A DNA stretch of 45,681 nucleotides from a bacterium (GTDB lineage: Bacteria; Patescibacteriota; Saccharimonadia; Saccharimonadales; Saccharimonadaceae), in NCBI GenBank assembly GCA_030431855.1, contig JAUIII010000001.1:89089-134769 (forward strand). The letters are read 5' to 3'. Position 1 is the first letter of the stretch; every line of letters begins with the position of its first letter. Both the position numbers and the translations under genes were made by a program. This document shows positions 15,598 to 24,380 of this stretch, in pieces. The notes under the pieces were generated by a model that ran no database searches, was not told where the DNA came from, and saw nothing but the letters and a program-made list of their open reading frames with translations.

Positions 15598-16080
15598 ATG
15601 ATAACGAAGCAAGACAGCTTGGATTTTTTAGAGAAGCTTGGCATAGAGTACGAACTGGCCGAACATAAAGCCGTGTATACGGTGGAAGAGGCGATGGCGG
15701 AACTACCAGGCCGCACAGAGATAAAGAATTTATTTATACAAGATGACAAAGGCAAGCGCCAATACTTGGTAATAATGCCGGGTATGAAACGGCTAGACCT
15801 AAAACAGCTGGCAGTAGATTTGGGCGAGAAGAAGGTGCGATTTTGTAGTGAAGAGAAGGTAGTGAACATGTTGGGCGTGAAACCGGGCTCGGTGAGTATA
15901 TTTTGTTGCCTAAACGAAACGTCGCACCATGTGAAAGTGATTGTAGACGAAGACTTGCTGCGCGAGCCCGACCTCGGCTTTCACCCGATAGTGAACACGG
16001 CGACGGTATTTGTGCCGACTGATGCCATACATCACATACTGGAAAATCTGGCACAAGAATCGAAAATTCAGCCACTGTAA
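15598..16080 (+). CDS. YbaK/ProX-like aminoacyl-tRNA deacylase
   Basis: A 160-residue stand-alone editing domain that hydrolyses mischarged tRNA, close to the ProX/PrdX form acting on Ala-tRNA-Pro. It shows AEHKAVYTVEEAM, the catalytic-lysine region TEIKNLFIQDDKGKRQYLV, the MPGMKRLDLKQLAVDLG segment, GVKPGSVSIF and the PIVNTATVFVPT strand. The IKNLFI and PGSVS motifs identify the family. TACACT (15583-15588) ends 9 nt before the ATG, so the leader is a few bases at most. Confidence 0.88.
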   Translation: MITKQDSLDFLEKLGIEYELAEHKAVYTVEEAMAELPGRTEIKNLFIQDDKGKRQYLVIMPGMKRLDLKQLAVDLGEKKVRFCSEEKVVNMLGVKPGSVSIFCCLNETSHHVKVIVDEDLLREPDLGFHPIVNTATVFVPTDAIHHILENLAQESKIQPL

Positions 16081-16084
16081 ATGG

Positions 16085-16107
16085 TATACTAGTTTCATAA
16101 CGAAACT
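16085..16107 (+). promoter_or_regulatory. Extended -10 with inverted repeat at the transcription start
   Basis: TGGTATACT (box 16085-16090) is followed at once by AGTTTC ATAAC GAAACT (16091-16107), a perfect 6-bp inverted repeat spanning the expected transcription start. It could be an operator or a 5' stem-loop. A GAGGTG ribosome site follows at 16110-16115. Confidence 0.5.
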
Positions 16108-16117
16108 GCGAGGTGTT

Positions 16118-16741
16118 ATGGACGTAAAAAGGTTTCAACTACTAGAATGGGCGCGCGGGCTTTTTGTGGTGCTAACTGCGGTAATTGTATGGCTGCAAGT
16201 TCGTGGTGTTGAATCTCTTAGTATCTACGATATATTTCCACTGTTTGGACTATTGGCATTTGGATTGATGTGGACGCACTATGTAAATGGTGCGTTTCGA
16301 CGTATGTGGGGCGTGGCGAAGGCAAAAAATGACACCTACTGGGCAGTGTCGAGTGGCCTGGTGCTAGCGCTGATTATTTTGCACCCGCTACTGCTAAATT
16401 ATGGTTTAGTGCGTGATGGACTGGGCTTGCCACCTGCTAGCTATGCCGCGGCATACCCTGGCAACGAAAGCTTTGTGCTGCTTGGTACAGTGGCGTTGCT
16501 GGTGTTCCTAGCGTATGAACTACGGCGGTGGTACAAACACGCAAGCTGGTGGAAGTACATCAACTACGCACAGCTAGCAGCAATGGTAGCGATATTTATT
16601 CACGCGCTGATGCTAGGGCGCGAACTGTCGGTAGGATGGTATTTGGCACTGTGGTGGCTGTACGGCATTAGCTTTGTAATAGCGGTGGTGTATAGCCATT
16701 GGTATGATAACAAGAACAAGAAAGAGGACTCGCATGGATAA
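16118..16741 (+). CDS. Six-helix membrane protein, ferric-reductase-like
   Basis: A 207-residue integral membrane protein with about six helices. Histidines occur near helix ends or inside helices (THYVNGAF, IILHPLLL, IFIHALML, VYSHWYD), as in ferric-reductase-like or b-type heme membrane domains (YedZ-like). Heme binding is an inference. The ATG at 16118 with its GAGGTG is preferred over the longer frame from 16010, which runs through the promoter. The stop overlaps the cupredoxin gene by 8 bases, which points to a shared redox or metal role. Confidence 0.7.
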   Translation: MDVKRFQLLEWARGLFVVLTAVIVWLQVRGVESLSIYDIFPLFGLLAFGLMWTHYVNGAFRRMWGVAKAKNDTYWAVSSGLVLALIILHPLLLNYGLVRDGLGLPPASYAAAYPGNESFVLLGTVALLVFLAYELRRWYKHASWWKYINYAQLAAMVAIFIHALMLGRELSVGWYLALWWLYGISFVIAVVYSHWYDNKNKKEDSHG

Positions 16742-17234
16742 TCAACAGCAAACTGGGCTGCAAACAACACAGAAATCAAATAAAACATGGCTGTATGTAT
16801 TAGGCGTAGTGGTGGTACTGGCCTTGATAGGGCTGGGCGTATGGGCGCTGACGCAAAATGACGATGAAAGTGCGGAGACTACGACGCAATCATCGACCCA
16901 GACAACCACCGAGCAAACTGATACAGAAACAGATGCGGCCACAGCGCCTGAAGACGCTACGACGGAAGGCGTGGAAATTGTGTACACCGACGATGGTTTT
17001 GCCGAGAGTTCCTACACGGTGGCGGCAGGTAGTACTGTAACGGTAAAAAACGATTCATCGTCTGATCTACAGTTTTCATCAGATGATCACCCATCGCACC
17101 TAGAGAACAGTGAACTAAACCAAGCTGTGCTTGCAAGTGGGCAGAGCCAGCAATTTACTGTGAGCGAAACGGGTACCTGGGGCATTCACGACCATCTGAA
17201 CGCATCGAACACTACTACATTGGTTGTAGAATAG
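16734..17234 (+). CDS. Membrane-anchored cupredoxin-like protein
   Basis: A 166-residue protein: polar N-terminus, one membrane helix (TWLYVLGVVVVLALIGLGVWAL, about residues 18-39), a Thr/Glu-rich linker of about 40 residues, then a plastocyanin-fold domain (GFAESSYTVAAGSTVTVKND to the end). Potential copper ligands are the histidines of DDHPSH and GIHDHLN. The cysteine and methionine of a normal type 1 site are missing, so it may bind copper differently or not at all. AGAGGA lies upstream of the ATG at 16734. Exposed outside the membrane. Confidence 0.78.
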   Translation: MDNQQQTGLQTTQKSNKTWLYVLGVVVVLALIGLGVWALTQNDDESAETTTQSSTQTTTEQTDTETDAATAPEDATTEGVEIVYTDDGFAESSYTVAAGSTVTVKNDSSSDLQFSSDDHPSHLENSELNQAVLASGQSQQFTVSETGTWGIHDHLNASNTTTLVVE

Positions 17235-17291
17235 TTCACTTTTGCGGTAGCATTGACCCGCATAGAACTGCTAAAATACATACAACTACCA

Positions 17292-17306
17292 AAGGAGGGG
17301 AGTGTG
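17292..17306 (+). promoter_or_regulatory. Ribosome binding site deciding the MMPL start
   Basis: AAAGGAGGGG (17291-17300) lies just before GTG 17304. It favours this GTG over the upstream TTG at 17253. A TAAAAT at 17269-17274 is a possible -10. Confidence 0.6.
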
Positions 17307-19550
17307 CTGAAAGATATAAATAAAGTTCCGTTATGGCTGCGAATACTGATACCCGTTGTGCTGATATTTGTGTGGTTTGGTGCTGGCGCAGTGGGCGGCC
17401 CGTACTTTGGCAAGATTGAAGAAGTAGCCGACAACGGCTTTGTAGGCTTTTTGCCAAAAAGTGCCGAATCTACCGCTGTAAACGACAAGCTAGAGAAATT
17501 TCAAGACGACACCACGCTACCAGGCATTGCTATATTCTACAGCGACGAAAAGCTATCTGAGGCAACTCTGAAGCAAATCGATGCAGAAGCAGAGACAGTA
17601 GCAGATATTGAAGGCGTAAGCGGCGATGTGAGCCCGGCGCAATTATCTGACGATAAGAAAGCCGCCCTTGTAGTGGTGCCTATTGTTTCTGACGCAGCAT
17701 TGGACGAAGTAGTGCCTGAGGTAACGGCTGCGTACAAAGAAGCAGAGCTTGAGAATGTCGATTTTCGTATCACCGGCCCGGCAGGCTTCGCGGCGGATCT
17801 GAACAAGGCATTTTCTGGTATTGACGGTATATTACTACTGACAGCTCTCGCAGTAGTGTTCGTTATTCTGATTGTGGTATATCGATCGATTTTCCTCCCG
17901 ATAATCGTGCTGCTAACGAGTATTTTTGCACTGAGCGCGAGCATTTTAGTAATTTGGTATTTGGCAAAGAATGGAATTGTATCGCTGAACGGACAAGTGC
18001 AGGGGATTCTATTTATTCTTGTAATCGGCGCGGCGACCGACTACTCGCTGCTATTCGTAGCACGATTTAGAGAAGCGCTCTATGCACATACTTCGAAGCT
18101 CGATGCCATTGTAGATTCGTACAAGGGTGCGTTTGAACCAATTATCGCCAGTGGCGGCACTGTGATAGTAGGGTTGATGTGTTTGCTGCTGAGTGACCTT
18201 GGATCGAACAAAGCCTTGGCCCCAGTTGGCTCAATTGGTATCGCGTTTGCAATGCTATCGGCGCTGACATTCCTGCCATCCATGCTGTATGCACTAGGCA
18301 AGTGGAGCTTTTGGCCATTTGTACCAAGCGCCAAGCCTGCTGAAGCGAAAAAGCACAAGGCGCGCCTAGAGCGAGGTTTCTGGCACAAGGTGGGAACATT
18401 TGTTGAAAAGACATTCCGTCCGACTTGGATCGTGACGACATTGGTGCTGGCAGTGTTTGCACTGTTTTCGTTCCAACTAAAGGCAGACGGCGTAGAGCAG
18501 AGCGAGTTTATACTGGGTGAATCGACGGCGCGTGAAGGCCAAACACAACTCAACGAACATTTCCCGGGTGGTTCTGGCAGCCCTGCACAATTGATTGTGC
18601 CGGAAGATGACGTGCGAGCAGCGGTAAAAGTGATTGAGGCAACCGATGGGACAGATACGGTGGTAGCAGTCGCCACAGGCGTGGATGCTGGCATAGCACC
18701 ACTTGGCAGCTACGCAGCAGAAATAAAATCTGAAATTCGAAAAGAAGTAGAGAAAGAATACAAAGCACTCAGCAGTTTCGAGCGACAGTTCGCACCATCG
18801 GTAGACAGCGTGGTGGCGAGCGCATACCCATTTAAAGACGCAAAAGTAAAGAAAGTAGATGGCCTGGTGGCACTGAACGTAACGCTTGACGATGAACCCG
18901 ATAGCCAAGCGGCAAAAGATACAATCGTTGCCTTACGCAAAAATTTAGATGAAGTAAACAAGGGCATTCTGGTGGGTGGTCCGACAGCGATTCAGTATGA
19001 CACGATTGTGGCTTCGCAACACGACCGCGCGGTGATAATACCGACAGTGCTGGTGGCGATAACCATCATATTGATGTTGCTGCTGCGAGCTATCGTTGCG
19101 CCTATACTGCTACTGGCCAGCACAGTGCTATCGTTTATGGCGACACTCGGTTTAGCTGCGCTACTATTTAACAACGTGCTAGACTTTCCGGGTGCAGACC
19201 CAACCGTGATACTATTCGGGTTCGTGTTCCTGGTTGCACTTGGCATAGACTACAATATCTTTTTGATGACACGCGTGCGTGAAGAGTCGATTAAATATGG
19301 TACTCAGAAGGGCGTGATAAAGGGATTGGTAGTAACTGGTGGTGTGATTACCAGCGCGGGTATTGTATTAGCTGCAACATTCGCCGCATTAGGAGTTATA
19401 CCGATACTGTTCTTGTTCCAGATAGCGTTTATAGTGTCGTTTGGCGTGCTGCTAGATACATTTGTTGTTCGATCGTTGCTGGTACCGGCATTAATACGAG
19501 ACATTGGCTCGTTCGTATGGTGGCCATCAAAGTTGAAAGACAAGAAGTAA
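17304..19550 (+). CDS. MMPL-family RND exporter
   Basis: A 748-residue RND-type transporter with the MMPL layout: one membrane helix, an extracytoplasmic domain, five helices, a cytosolic stretch, then the same again. FRITGPAGFAADLNKAFSGIDG opens the first helix bundle, with VIGAATDYSLLFVARFREAL carrying the conserved proton-relay aspartate; the second half repeats this as LVALGIDYNIFLMTRVREE. Such proteins export lipids or hydrophobic compounds, or act in drug efflux, using the proton gradient. The GTG start is chosen by the SD. The gene follows the cupredoxin pair but has its own start signals. Confidence 0.92.
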   Translation: MLKDINKVPLWLRILIPVVLIFVWFGAGAVGGPYFGKIEEVADNGFVGFLPKSAESTAVNDKLEKFQDDTTLPGIAIFYSDEKLSEATLKQIDAEAETVADIEGVSGDVSPAQLSDDKKAALVVVPIVSDAALDEVVPEVTAAYKEAELENVDFRITGPAGFAADLNKAFSGIDGILLLTALAVVFVILIVVYRSIFLPIIVLLTSIFALSASILVIWYLAKNGIVSLNGQVQGILFILVIGAATDYSLLFVARFREALYAHTSKLDAIVDSYKGAFEPIIASGGTVIVGLMCLLLSDLGSNKALAPVGSIGIAFAMLSALTFLPSMLYALGKWSFWPFVPSAKPAEAKKHKARLERGFWHKVGTFVEKTFRPTWIVTTLVLAVFALFSFQLKADGVEQSEFILGESTAREGQTQLNEHFPGGSGSPAQLIVPEDDVRAAVKVIEATDGTDTVVAVATGVDAGIAPLGSYAAEIKSEIRKEVEKEYKALSSFERQFAPSVDSVVASAYPFKDAKVKKVDGLVALNVTLDDEPDSQAAKDTIVALRKNLDEVNKGILVGGPTAIQYDTIVASQHDRAVIIPTVLVAITIILMLLLRAIVAPILLLASTVLSFMATLGLAALLFNNVLDFPGADPTVILFGFVFLVALGIDYNIFLMTRVREESIKYGTQKGVIKGLVVTGGVITSAGIVLAATFAALGVIPILFLFQIAFIVSFGVLLDTFVVRSLLVPALIRDIGSFVWWPSKLKDKK

Positions 19551-19585
19551 TACAACAATAAATAGAGTGTAAGGAAAATAACAAC

Positions 19586-20557
19586 ATGGCCGAGACGGCA
19601 GAACCGACTGATGTATTTTTGTGGGCAAATCAAACCGACCGAGTAAAAAATGAGATCGGGCTTGAACTATTTGTTTTTAATAAAAACTACACGCCATACC
19701 AAATAAACTATTCAAAAGAACTAGAAAATCAGCTGCGCGCAATGTTTCTATATGATGCAATTAACACAGTGAACTTTGGCGCGGGCACAGGCATGAGCGT
19801 GCGCGACTATGAAATGAGCGAAGCCGAAGATAACGTGCTGCTGCGGACGGAACTTGGCAAAGTAGGCAGGGCAGATACGCTAATAAATTTGATTGAAAAA
19901 GAACGAGCGAGCATAGAGCAGTTTTCGGAAACAGACCATGAGTTTAAACGCGTGAAGGGAATAGTGCTGCGCTGCAAAGAAGCCGACAAGCCCGCGTTTT
20001 ACATCGTAAAGGCAGTACAACAAAGCAATGTGCTGCAAGGCGCGGTAAGCTGGGAGCTGAGTGGCGGTACGTTGGCACCATTTAAGGCAGACATAGGCGT
20101 GAAAATGCCAACAGACAACCAAGTGCTGATAGTCGATAAAGACATTTTTATTTTCAACCAAGGCAAGTTTGAAAAACTGTTCCAATATGAATACAAGAAG
20201 CAGCTACTGGCTGATGCAAAGGTAGCCGAGATAGAGAAAGCCTATAAGCTAAGCTTTGCAGAAGGGCTTGACCTTCAGACATTGGTGCGAGAACGAAAGA
20301 AAATAGTGAATAAATTGCAGAAGATGGAAATTGGCGCGGTGACGCAAGAGCAGGCGATAGAGTATGCCGACACGATGGAGCTGGAGCTGATGAGCGACGA
20401 GAAAGACCAGATAATCATAATGGATGGCAATGACCTGGACATGTTTGTGAACTTGATAAACGAAGATTACATTACCAGTGAATTAACCGGTAAGCGATAC
20501 GAGATAAAGAGCAAAAAACTACTGGGCGAACCAGAAGGCGAGCCGCCACGGGGCTGA
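19586..20557 (+). CDS. KwaB-like (DUF4868) protein
   Basis: A 323-residue soluble protein. The central and C-terminal part resembles DUF4868, the KwaB component of the Kiwa anti-phage system: DNVLLRTELGKVGRADTLIN, a substrate-like strand pair IVLRCKEADKPAFYIVKAV, then DNQVLIVDKDIFIFNQGKFEKLFQYE, followed by a helical tail (SFAEGLDLQTLVRERKKIVNKLQK). The match is by eye and moderate. KwaA, the small membrane partner, is not present next to it; an MMPL exporter lies upstream and a Pif1-like helicase follows 20 nt downstream. TAAGGAAAA upstream of the ATG is the likely ribosome site. Confidence 0.6.
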   Translation: MAETAEPTDVFLWANQTDRVKNEIGLELFVFNKNYTPYQINYSKELENQLRAMFLYDAINTVNFGAGTGMSVRDYEMSEAEDNVLLRTELGKVGRADTLINLIEKERASIEQFSETDHEFKRVKGIVLRCKEADKPAFYIVKAVQQSNVLQGAVSWELSGGTLAPFKADIGVKMPTDNQVLIVDKDIFIFNQGKFEKLFQYEYKKQLLADAKVAEIEKAYKLSFAEGLDLQTLVRERKKIVNKLQKMEIGAVTQEQAIEYADTMELELMSDEKDQIIIMDGNDLDMFVNLINEDYITSELTGKRYEIKSKKLLGEPEGEPPRG

Positions 20558-20577
20558 TGCATTATACTGGAGGATAG

Positions 20578-22104
20578 ATGAAACAAGCATTAGCCTTAGA
20601 GATAATGCTTTCGGGGGAAAGCGTGTTTTTAACCGGACCGGCTGGGTCGGGTAAAACTTTTGCGTTGAATCAATTCATTAAATTAGCGAAACATGATGGC
20701 AGGCACGTGAGCGTGACGGCGACCACTGGACTAGCGGCATCCCACCTGGGTGGTACGACCATCCACAGCTGGAGCGGTATTGGCGTGCACGATACGTTAC
20801 CACCGTATTTTATAGATAATTTGCCAAAAGGTCGCAGAGAGATTATTGAAAAAACTGATGTGCTCATAATTGACGAGATCTCGATGATGCACGACTACCG
20901 CCTGGATATGGTAGATGAAGTGTGTCGGCTAGTACGTAAAGAGCCAGACCTGCCGTTCGGCGGCATACAAGTAATATTGAGTGGTGACTTTTTCCAGCTG
21001 CCTCCCGTGAATCGGCGTGATTCGCGCGAAGGTGGGTTTGTAGTCACTTCTGAAGCTTGGCGTGAGCTTGACCCAGTAATTTGTTATTTGAGCGACCAAT
21101 ACCGACACGACGATGATACGTTGAGTGCAATATTGGATGCCATGCGTGCGCAAGATGTACGGCGCTCACATGCAGAAGCTTTATTGGAGCGTGCGGAAAT
21201 ACATCCACCAGCCGATGTAGTGTTTACCGAGCTTCACACCATGAATATTGATGTTGATACACAGAACGAGACCAGACTGGATGAGCTAGAAGGCGACGAG
21301 ATGACGTTTGAGCAAACTACGACGGGCAGCGCGAATTATGTTGAAAACTTGCAGCGTTCAGTACTAGCCCCGGCGCGTCTGCGACTAAAAACGGGTGCGC
21401 TGGTGATGGCGGTGAAGAATAGCGCTGACAAGAAATACTTTAATGGCAGTATTGGTACGGTGGTAGATTTTGACCCTGTAACACAGTATCCAATAGTAGA
21501 ATTTCTTAGCGGCAAAGAAGTGACGGTGTCACCCGACACTTGGGAGCTACGTGATGGTGATAAAAAGCGGGCTAGCATAACGCAAATCCCACTACGATTA
21601 GCCTGGGCAATTACTGTGCATAAGAGCCAGGGCATGACGCTTGATGCGGCGCTGATTGATCTTCGCAAGGCATTTGTAGAAGGAATGGGATATGTGGCAC
21701 TTTCACGTGTGCGCAGCCTCGATAATTTATATCTAAAAGGGATTAATCGTATGGCGCTTTCTATCAGCAATGAAGCGCACGCAATCGACAGCACCCTACG
21801 TGAAAAATCGAGCAGTGATAAAAAACGGTTCGCTCATTTGGAGGCGCAAGCAGAGGAACGGCAAAAGAATCCGCCAGTACAAACGAAAAAGTCTGGTAAA
21901 AAGAGTTGGCAAGATAAAATTGAAAAAATGCGCGAAACACACCCAAATGCCTACAAGCCATGGGGTACGCATGACGATAGCGAGCTAAAACAAGCATTCC
22001 AGAATGGCGAGAGTGTCGCGAATATGAGTAAGCAGTTTGGTAGACACGAGGGCTCGATACGGGCACGTTTGCATAAACATTTTGGTGAAGATGTTGAAGT
22101 ATAA
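20578..22104 (+). CDS. Pif1/RecD-like SF1 helicase with C-terminal DNA-binding domain
   Basis: A 508-residue superfamily 1B helicase. Walker A is GPAGSGKT (20-27), the TATTGLAASHLGGTTIHSW segment is motif Ia of Pif1, Walker B is LIIDEISMM (Asp99, Glu100), then LSGDFFQLPPV, LSDQYRHDD, and near the end ITVHKSQGMTLD and YVALSRVRSLDNLYL. A basic linker (KKSGKKSWQDKIEK) leads to a small C-terminal domain, YKPWGTHDDSELKQAF to GSIRARLHKHFG, that looks like a helix-turn-helix DNA binder. It unwinds 5'-3' and may resolve G-quadruplex or R-loop structures. GGAGGAT precedes the ATG; it is probably co-transcribed with the KwaB-like gene. Confidence 0.92.
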   Translation: MKQALALEIMLSGESVFLTGPAGSGKTFALNQFIKLAKHDGRHVSVTATTGLAASHLGGTTIHSWSGIGVHDTLPPYFIDNLPKGRREIIEKTDVLIIDEISMMHDYRLDMVDEVCRLVRKEPDLPFGGIQVILSGDFFQLPPVNRRDSREGGFVVTSEAWRELDPVICYLSDQYRHDDDTLSAILDAMRAQDVRRSHAEALLERAEIHPPADVVFTELHTMNIDVDTQNETRLDELEGDEMTFEQTTTGSANYVENLQRSVLAPARLRLKTGALVMAVKNSADKKYFNGSIGTVVDFDPVTQYPIVEFLSGKEVTVSPDTWELRDGDKKRASITQIPLRLAWAITVHKSQGMTLDAALIDLRKAFVEGMGYVALSRVRSLDNLYLKGINRMALSISNEAHAIDSTLREKSSSDKKRFAHLEAQAEERQKNPPVQTKKSGKKSWQDKIEKMRETHPNAYKPWGTHDDSELKQAFQNGESVANMSKQFGRHEGSIRARLHKHFGEDVEV

Positions 22105-22105
22105 T
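22100..22105 (+). promoter_or_regulatory. -10 box embedding the helicase stop codon
   Basis: TATAAT at 22100-22105 contains the TAA stop of the helicase gene and ends 8 nt before the ATG of the glycosidase gene. AGGTAGAG between them is only a weak SD, so the start is probably leaderless. Confidence 0.5.
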
Positions 22106-22113
22106 AGGTAGAG

Positions 22114-23367
22114 ATGATACGAACAAACGCTAGTTTTCCGAAGAAGTTTTTATGGGGGGCGTCTACAGCGGCGCACCAAGTAGAAGGCGGCAACCACAAC
22201 CAATGGAGCGTGTGGGAGCTCGAGAATGCACGTGCGCTTGCCATGAAAGCCGAGTATCATATTTCTGATTTGAACAAATGGGACCATATAAAAGACATTG
22301 CTCGGCAACCTGATAACTACGTGTCCGGCAAAGCGGTCGATCACTACAATCGCTACAAAGAAGATTTCGACTTGCTAAAAAAGCTACACATGAACGCATT
22401 CCGTTTTAGTGTGGAGTGGTCGCGCATCGAACCAGAAGAGGGCGTGTGGAGCGCTGAAGCAATCGAGCATTATCGCCAGTATATTATGGAGTTGAAAAAG
22501 CGCGATATTGAGCCGGTGATGACGTTATTTCACTTTACACTGCCCGTATGGTTTAGCGATATGGGTGGCTTTGAGAAACGGCGAAATGTAAAATATTTCG
22601 AACGATTTGCTGAAAAAGTAGCACACGAACTAGGGCCGGGCGTTCGCTATATCGTGACAATAAACGAGCCAAATGTATACCTAGAACAGAGCTATTTAGA
22701 AGGTAGCTGGCCACCAGCAAAGCAAAACAAGATAGTAGCCTGGAGAGTACTTGAAAACCTGGCCTATGCGCATAAACTAGCAGCCGCTGCGATACGTGAC
22801 GTGAGTTCTGACCATCTTGTGTCGATTGCGCACTCGACCACTTATACCTACGCAGGCGATGATTCATGGCTGAGTAGCATTAGCGCGTCGATTATGCAGT
22901 ATCTGAGCGATGATTATTTCTTGAAAAAGATTATAAAGCACTGTGATTACTTGGGTGTGAATTACTATTTTAGTGCTAGGGTGTATGGATACCGAGTGCA
23001 CAACCCCGACGAAAAACAGAGTGATTTAGGCTGGGACGCAAGCCCAATGAACTTACAATTCGCACTGGAACGCCTGTACGATAAGTACGACAAGCCGATA
23101 CTGATAACAGAAAACGGCATCGCTGATATGGATGACGAGCTGCGAAAATGGTGGATATCGCAAAGTATCGTCGCAATGAAGCTCGCGATGCAGAGAGGCG
23201 TCGACCTTATTGGGTACTTGCACTGGAGTCTGGTTGATAATTTTGAGTGGGCATATGGTAAGTGGCCGCGCTTTGGTTTGGCAGCGGTAAATTATAAAAC
23301 AATGGAGCGACGTCTGCGCCCAAGCGCCAAGTGGTTTGGCGCGGTGATTGCAAAACTACGCCAGTAG
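22114..23367 (+). CDS. Glycoside hydrolase family 1 enzyme (beta-glucosidase-like)
   Basis: A 417-residue retaining beta-glycosidase. The family start signature FPKKFLWGASTAAHQVEGG is intact, the acid/base is Glu185 in TINEPN, and the nucleophile is Glu333 in ILITENG. FRFSVEWSRIEPEEG and LHWSLVDNFEWAYG (aglycone/glycone site tryptophans) are also present. There is no signal peptide or PTS-related 6-phosphate marker that I can judge, so it probably acts in the cytosol on small beta-glycosides. It is slightly short of the usual 440-480. Confidence 0.94.
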   Translation: MIRTNASFPKKFLWGASTAAHQVEGGNHNQWSVWELENARALAMKAEYHISDLNKWDHIKDIARQPDNYVSGKAVDHYNRYKEDFDLLKKLHMNAFRFSVEWSRIEPEEGVWSAEAIEHYRQYIMELKKRDIEPVMTLFHFTLPVWFSDMGGFEKRRNVKYFERFAEKVAHELGPGVRYIVTINEPNVYLEQSYLEGSWPPAKQNKIVAWRVLENLAYAHKLAAAAIRDVSSDHLVSIAHSTTYTYAGDDSWLSSISASIMQYLSDDYFLKKIIKHCDYLGVNYYFSARVYGYRVHNPDEKQSDLGWDASPMNLQFALERLYDKYDKPILITENGIADMDDELRKWWISQSIVAMKLAMQRGVDLIGYLHWSLVDNFEWAYGKWPRFGLAAVNYKTMERRLRPSAKWFGAVIAKLRQ

Positions 23368-23380
23368 CTCATAGGCGTGG

Positions 23381-23386
23381 TAGTAT
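23381..23386 (+). promoter_or_regulatory. -10-like box before yvcK
   Basis: TAGTAT ends 7 nt before ATG 23394, matching the leaderless spacing elsewhere. The box is imperfect (4 of 6). Confidence 0.35.
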
Positions 23387-23393
23387 AGCTAAT

Positions 23394-24380
23394 ATGACAG
23401 AAAAAAAGAACATCGTGGTGCTTGGAGGCGGAACGGGGAGCTTTATGCTGCTGAGCGCCTTGAAGGCACATGGGCACAACCTGACAGCAATTGTAAGTAT
23501 GGCAGATGACGGGGGTAGTACCGGCGTACTGAGGGATGAGCTTGGCGCATTACCGGCCGGGGATATCAGACAGTGTTTGGTTGCACTGAGTGAATCTCCA
23601 AAACTTCGTGATTTATTTAGTTATCGATTTGATCAGGGAACTTTTTCAGGCCATTCGTTTGGTAACATCTTTCTCAGCACGCTTGAAAAAATGACAGGTA
23701 GTTTTTCGGAAGCAGTGGAAACTGCCTCGGAAGTACTGCGCGTCGACGGGCGCGTGCTGCCGGCAACACTCGACAATGTACGATTGAAAATGACGTGGGA
23801 CGATGAAAGTGTCGTGCTGAGCGGCGAGCATCAGATAGATGCGGACTATTTTGCTCACGACCCTCGTACTGCTCGCTTGTCACTAGAGCCAAGCGCGGCA
23901 CCCAATCCTGAAGCAATAAACGCGATACAATCAGCTGATTTAGTGTTGGTGGCACCGGGCGATATCTACACGTCACTTGGTCCGCTATTGGTCATTGAGG
24001 GTATTGGCGAAGCATTGCAGCAAACAAATGCCACCGTCGCGTATGTGTGCAACTTGGTGACAAAAGAAGGGCAGACAGATGGGTTTAATGTTGAAGATCA
24101 TGTGAGCGAAATTGAACGATTCGCCGGCAGTGCATGTATAGACGCTGTAATTTACAATGAAGAGCAACCATCTGGCGAATTGGCAGAACGATACAAACAA
24201 GAAGGTGCCTATATTGTGCAAATTGGTAATAGTGAAGAAGAGCATCACTATAGTCTGATCGCGGGGAATTTTATTGGTCAGCTGGCAGAGCCTAGCGCAA
24301 GGGATACGATACCAGTAACGCGCTCTTATATCCGTCACGACGGTGAACGATTGGCTGCAGAGGTGCTGAAGTTGGTATAA
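23394..24380 (+). CDS. YvcK/CofD-like gluconeogenesis factor
   Basis: A 328-residue protein of the CofD/YvcK fold. IVVLGGGTGSFMLLSALKAHG, SMADDGGSTGVLRDELGALPAGDIRQCLVAL and SGHSFGNIFLSTLEKMTG are the nucleotide-sugar-binding signatures; LVLVAPGDIYTSLGPLLVIEGI follows. YvcK binds UDP-sugars and is needed for cell shape and growth on gluconeogenic carbon in Firmicutes, in part by helping place cell-wall enzymes. Its position a few genes before the dcw cluster fits a cell-envelope role. The stop (TAA) overlaps the ATG of the next gene. Confidence 0.9.
   Translation: MTEKKNIVVLGGGTGSFMLLSALKAHGHNLTAIVSMADDGGSTGVLRDELGALPAGDIRQCLVALSESPKLRDLFSYRFDQGTFSGHSFGNIFLSTLEKMTGSFSEAVETASEVLRVDGRVLPATLDNVRLKMTWDDESVVLSGEHQIDADYFAHDPRTARLSLEPSAAPNPEAINAIQSADLVLVAPGDIYTSLGPLLVIEGIGEALQQTNATVAYVCNLVTKEGQTDGFNVEDHVSEIERFAGSACIDAVIYNEEQPSGELAERYKQEGAYIVQIGNSEEEHHYSLIAGNFIGQLAEPSARDTIPVTRSYIRHDGERLAAEVLKLV

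Noticed and set aside
18477-18908. 143-codon Cys/Phe-rich minus-strand ORF inside the MMPL gene
   Set aside because: It is a shadow of a well-conserved transporter gene and has no start signals.
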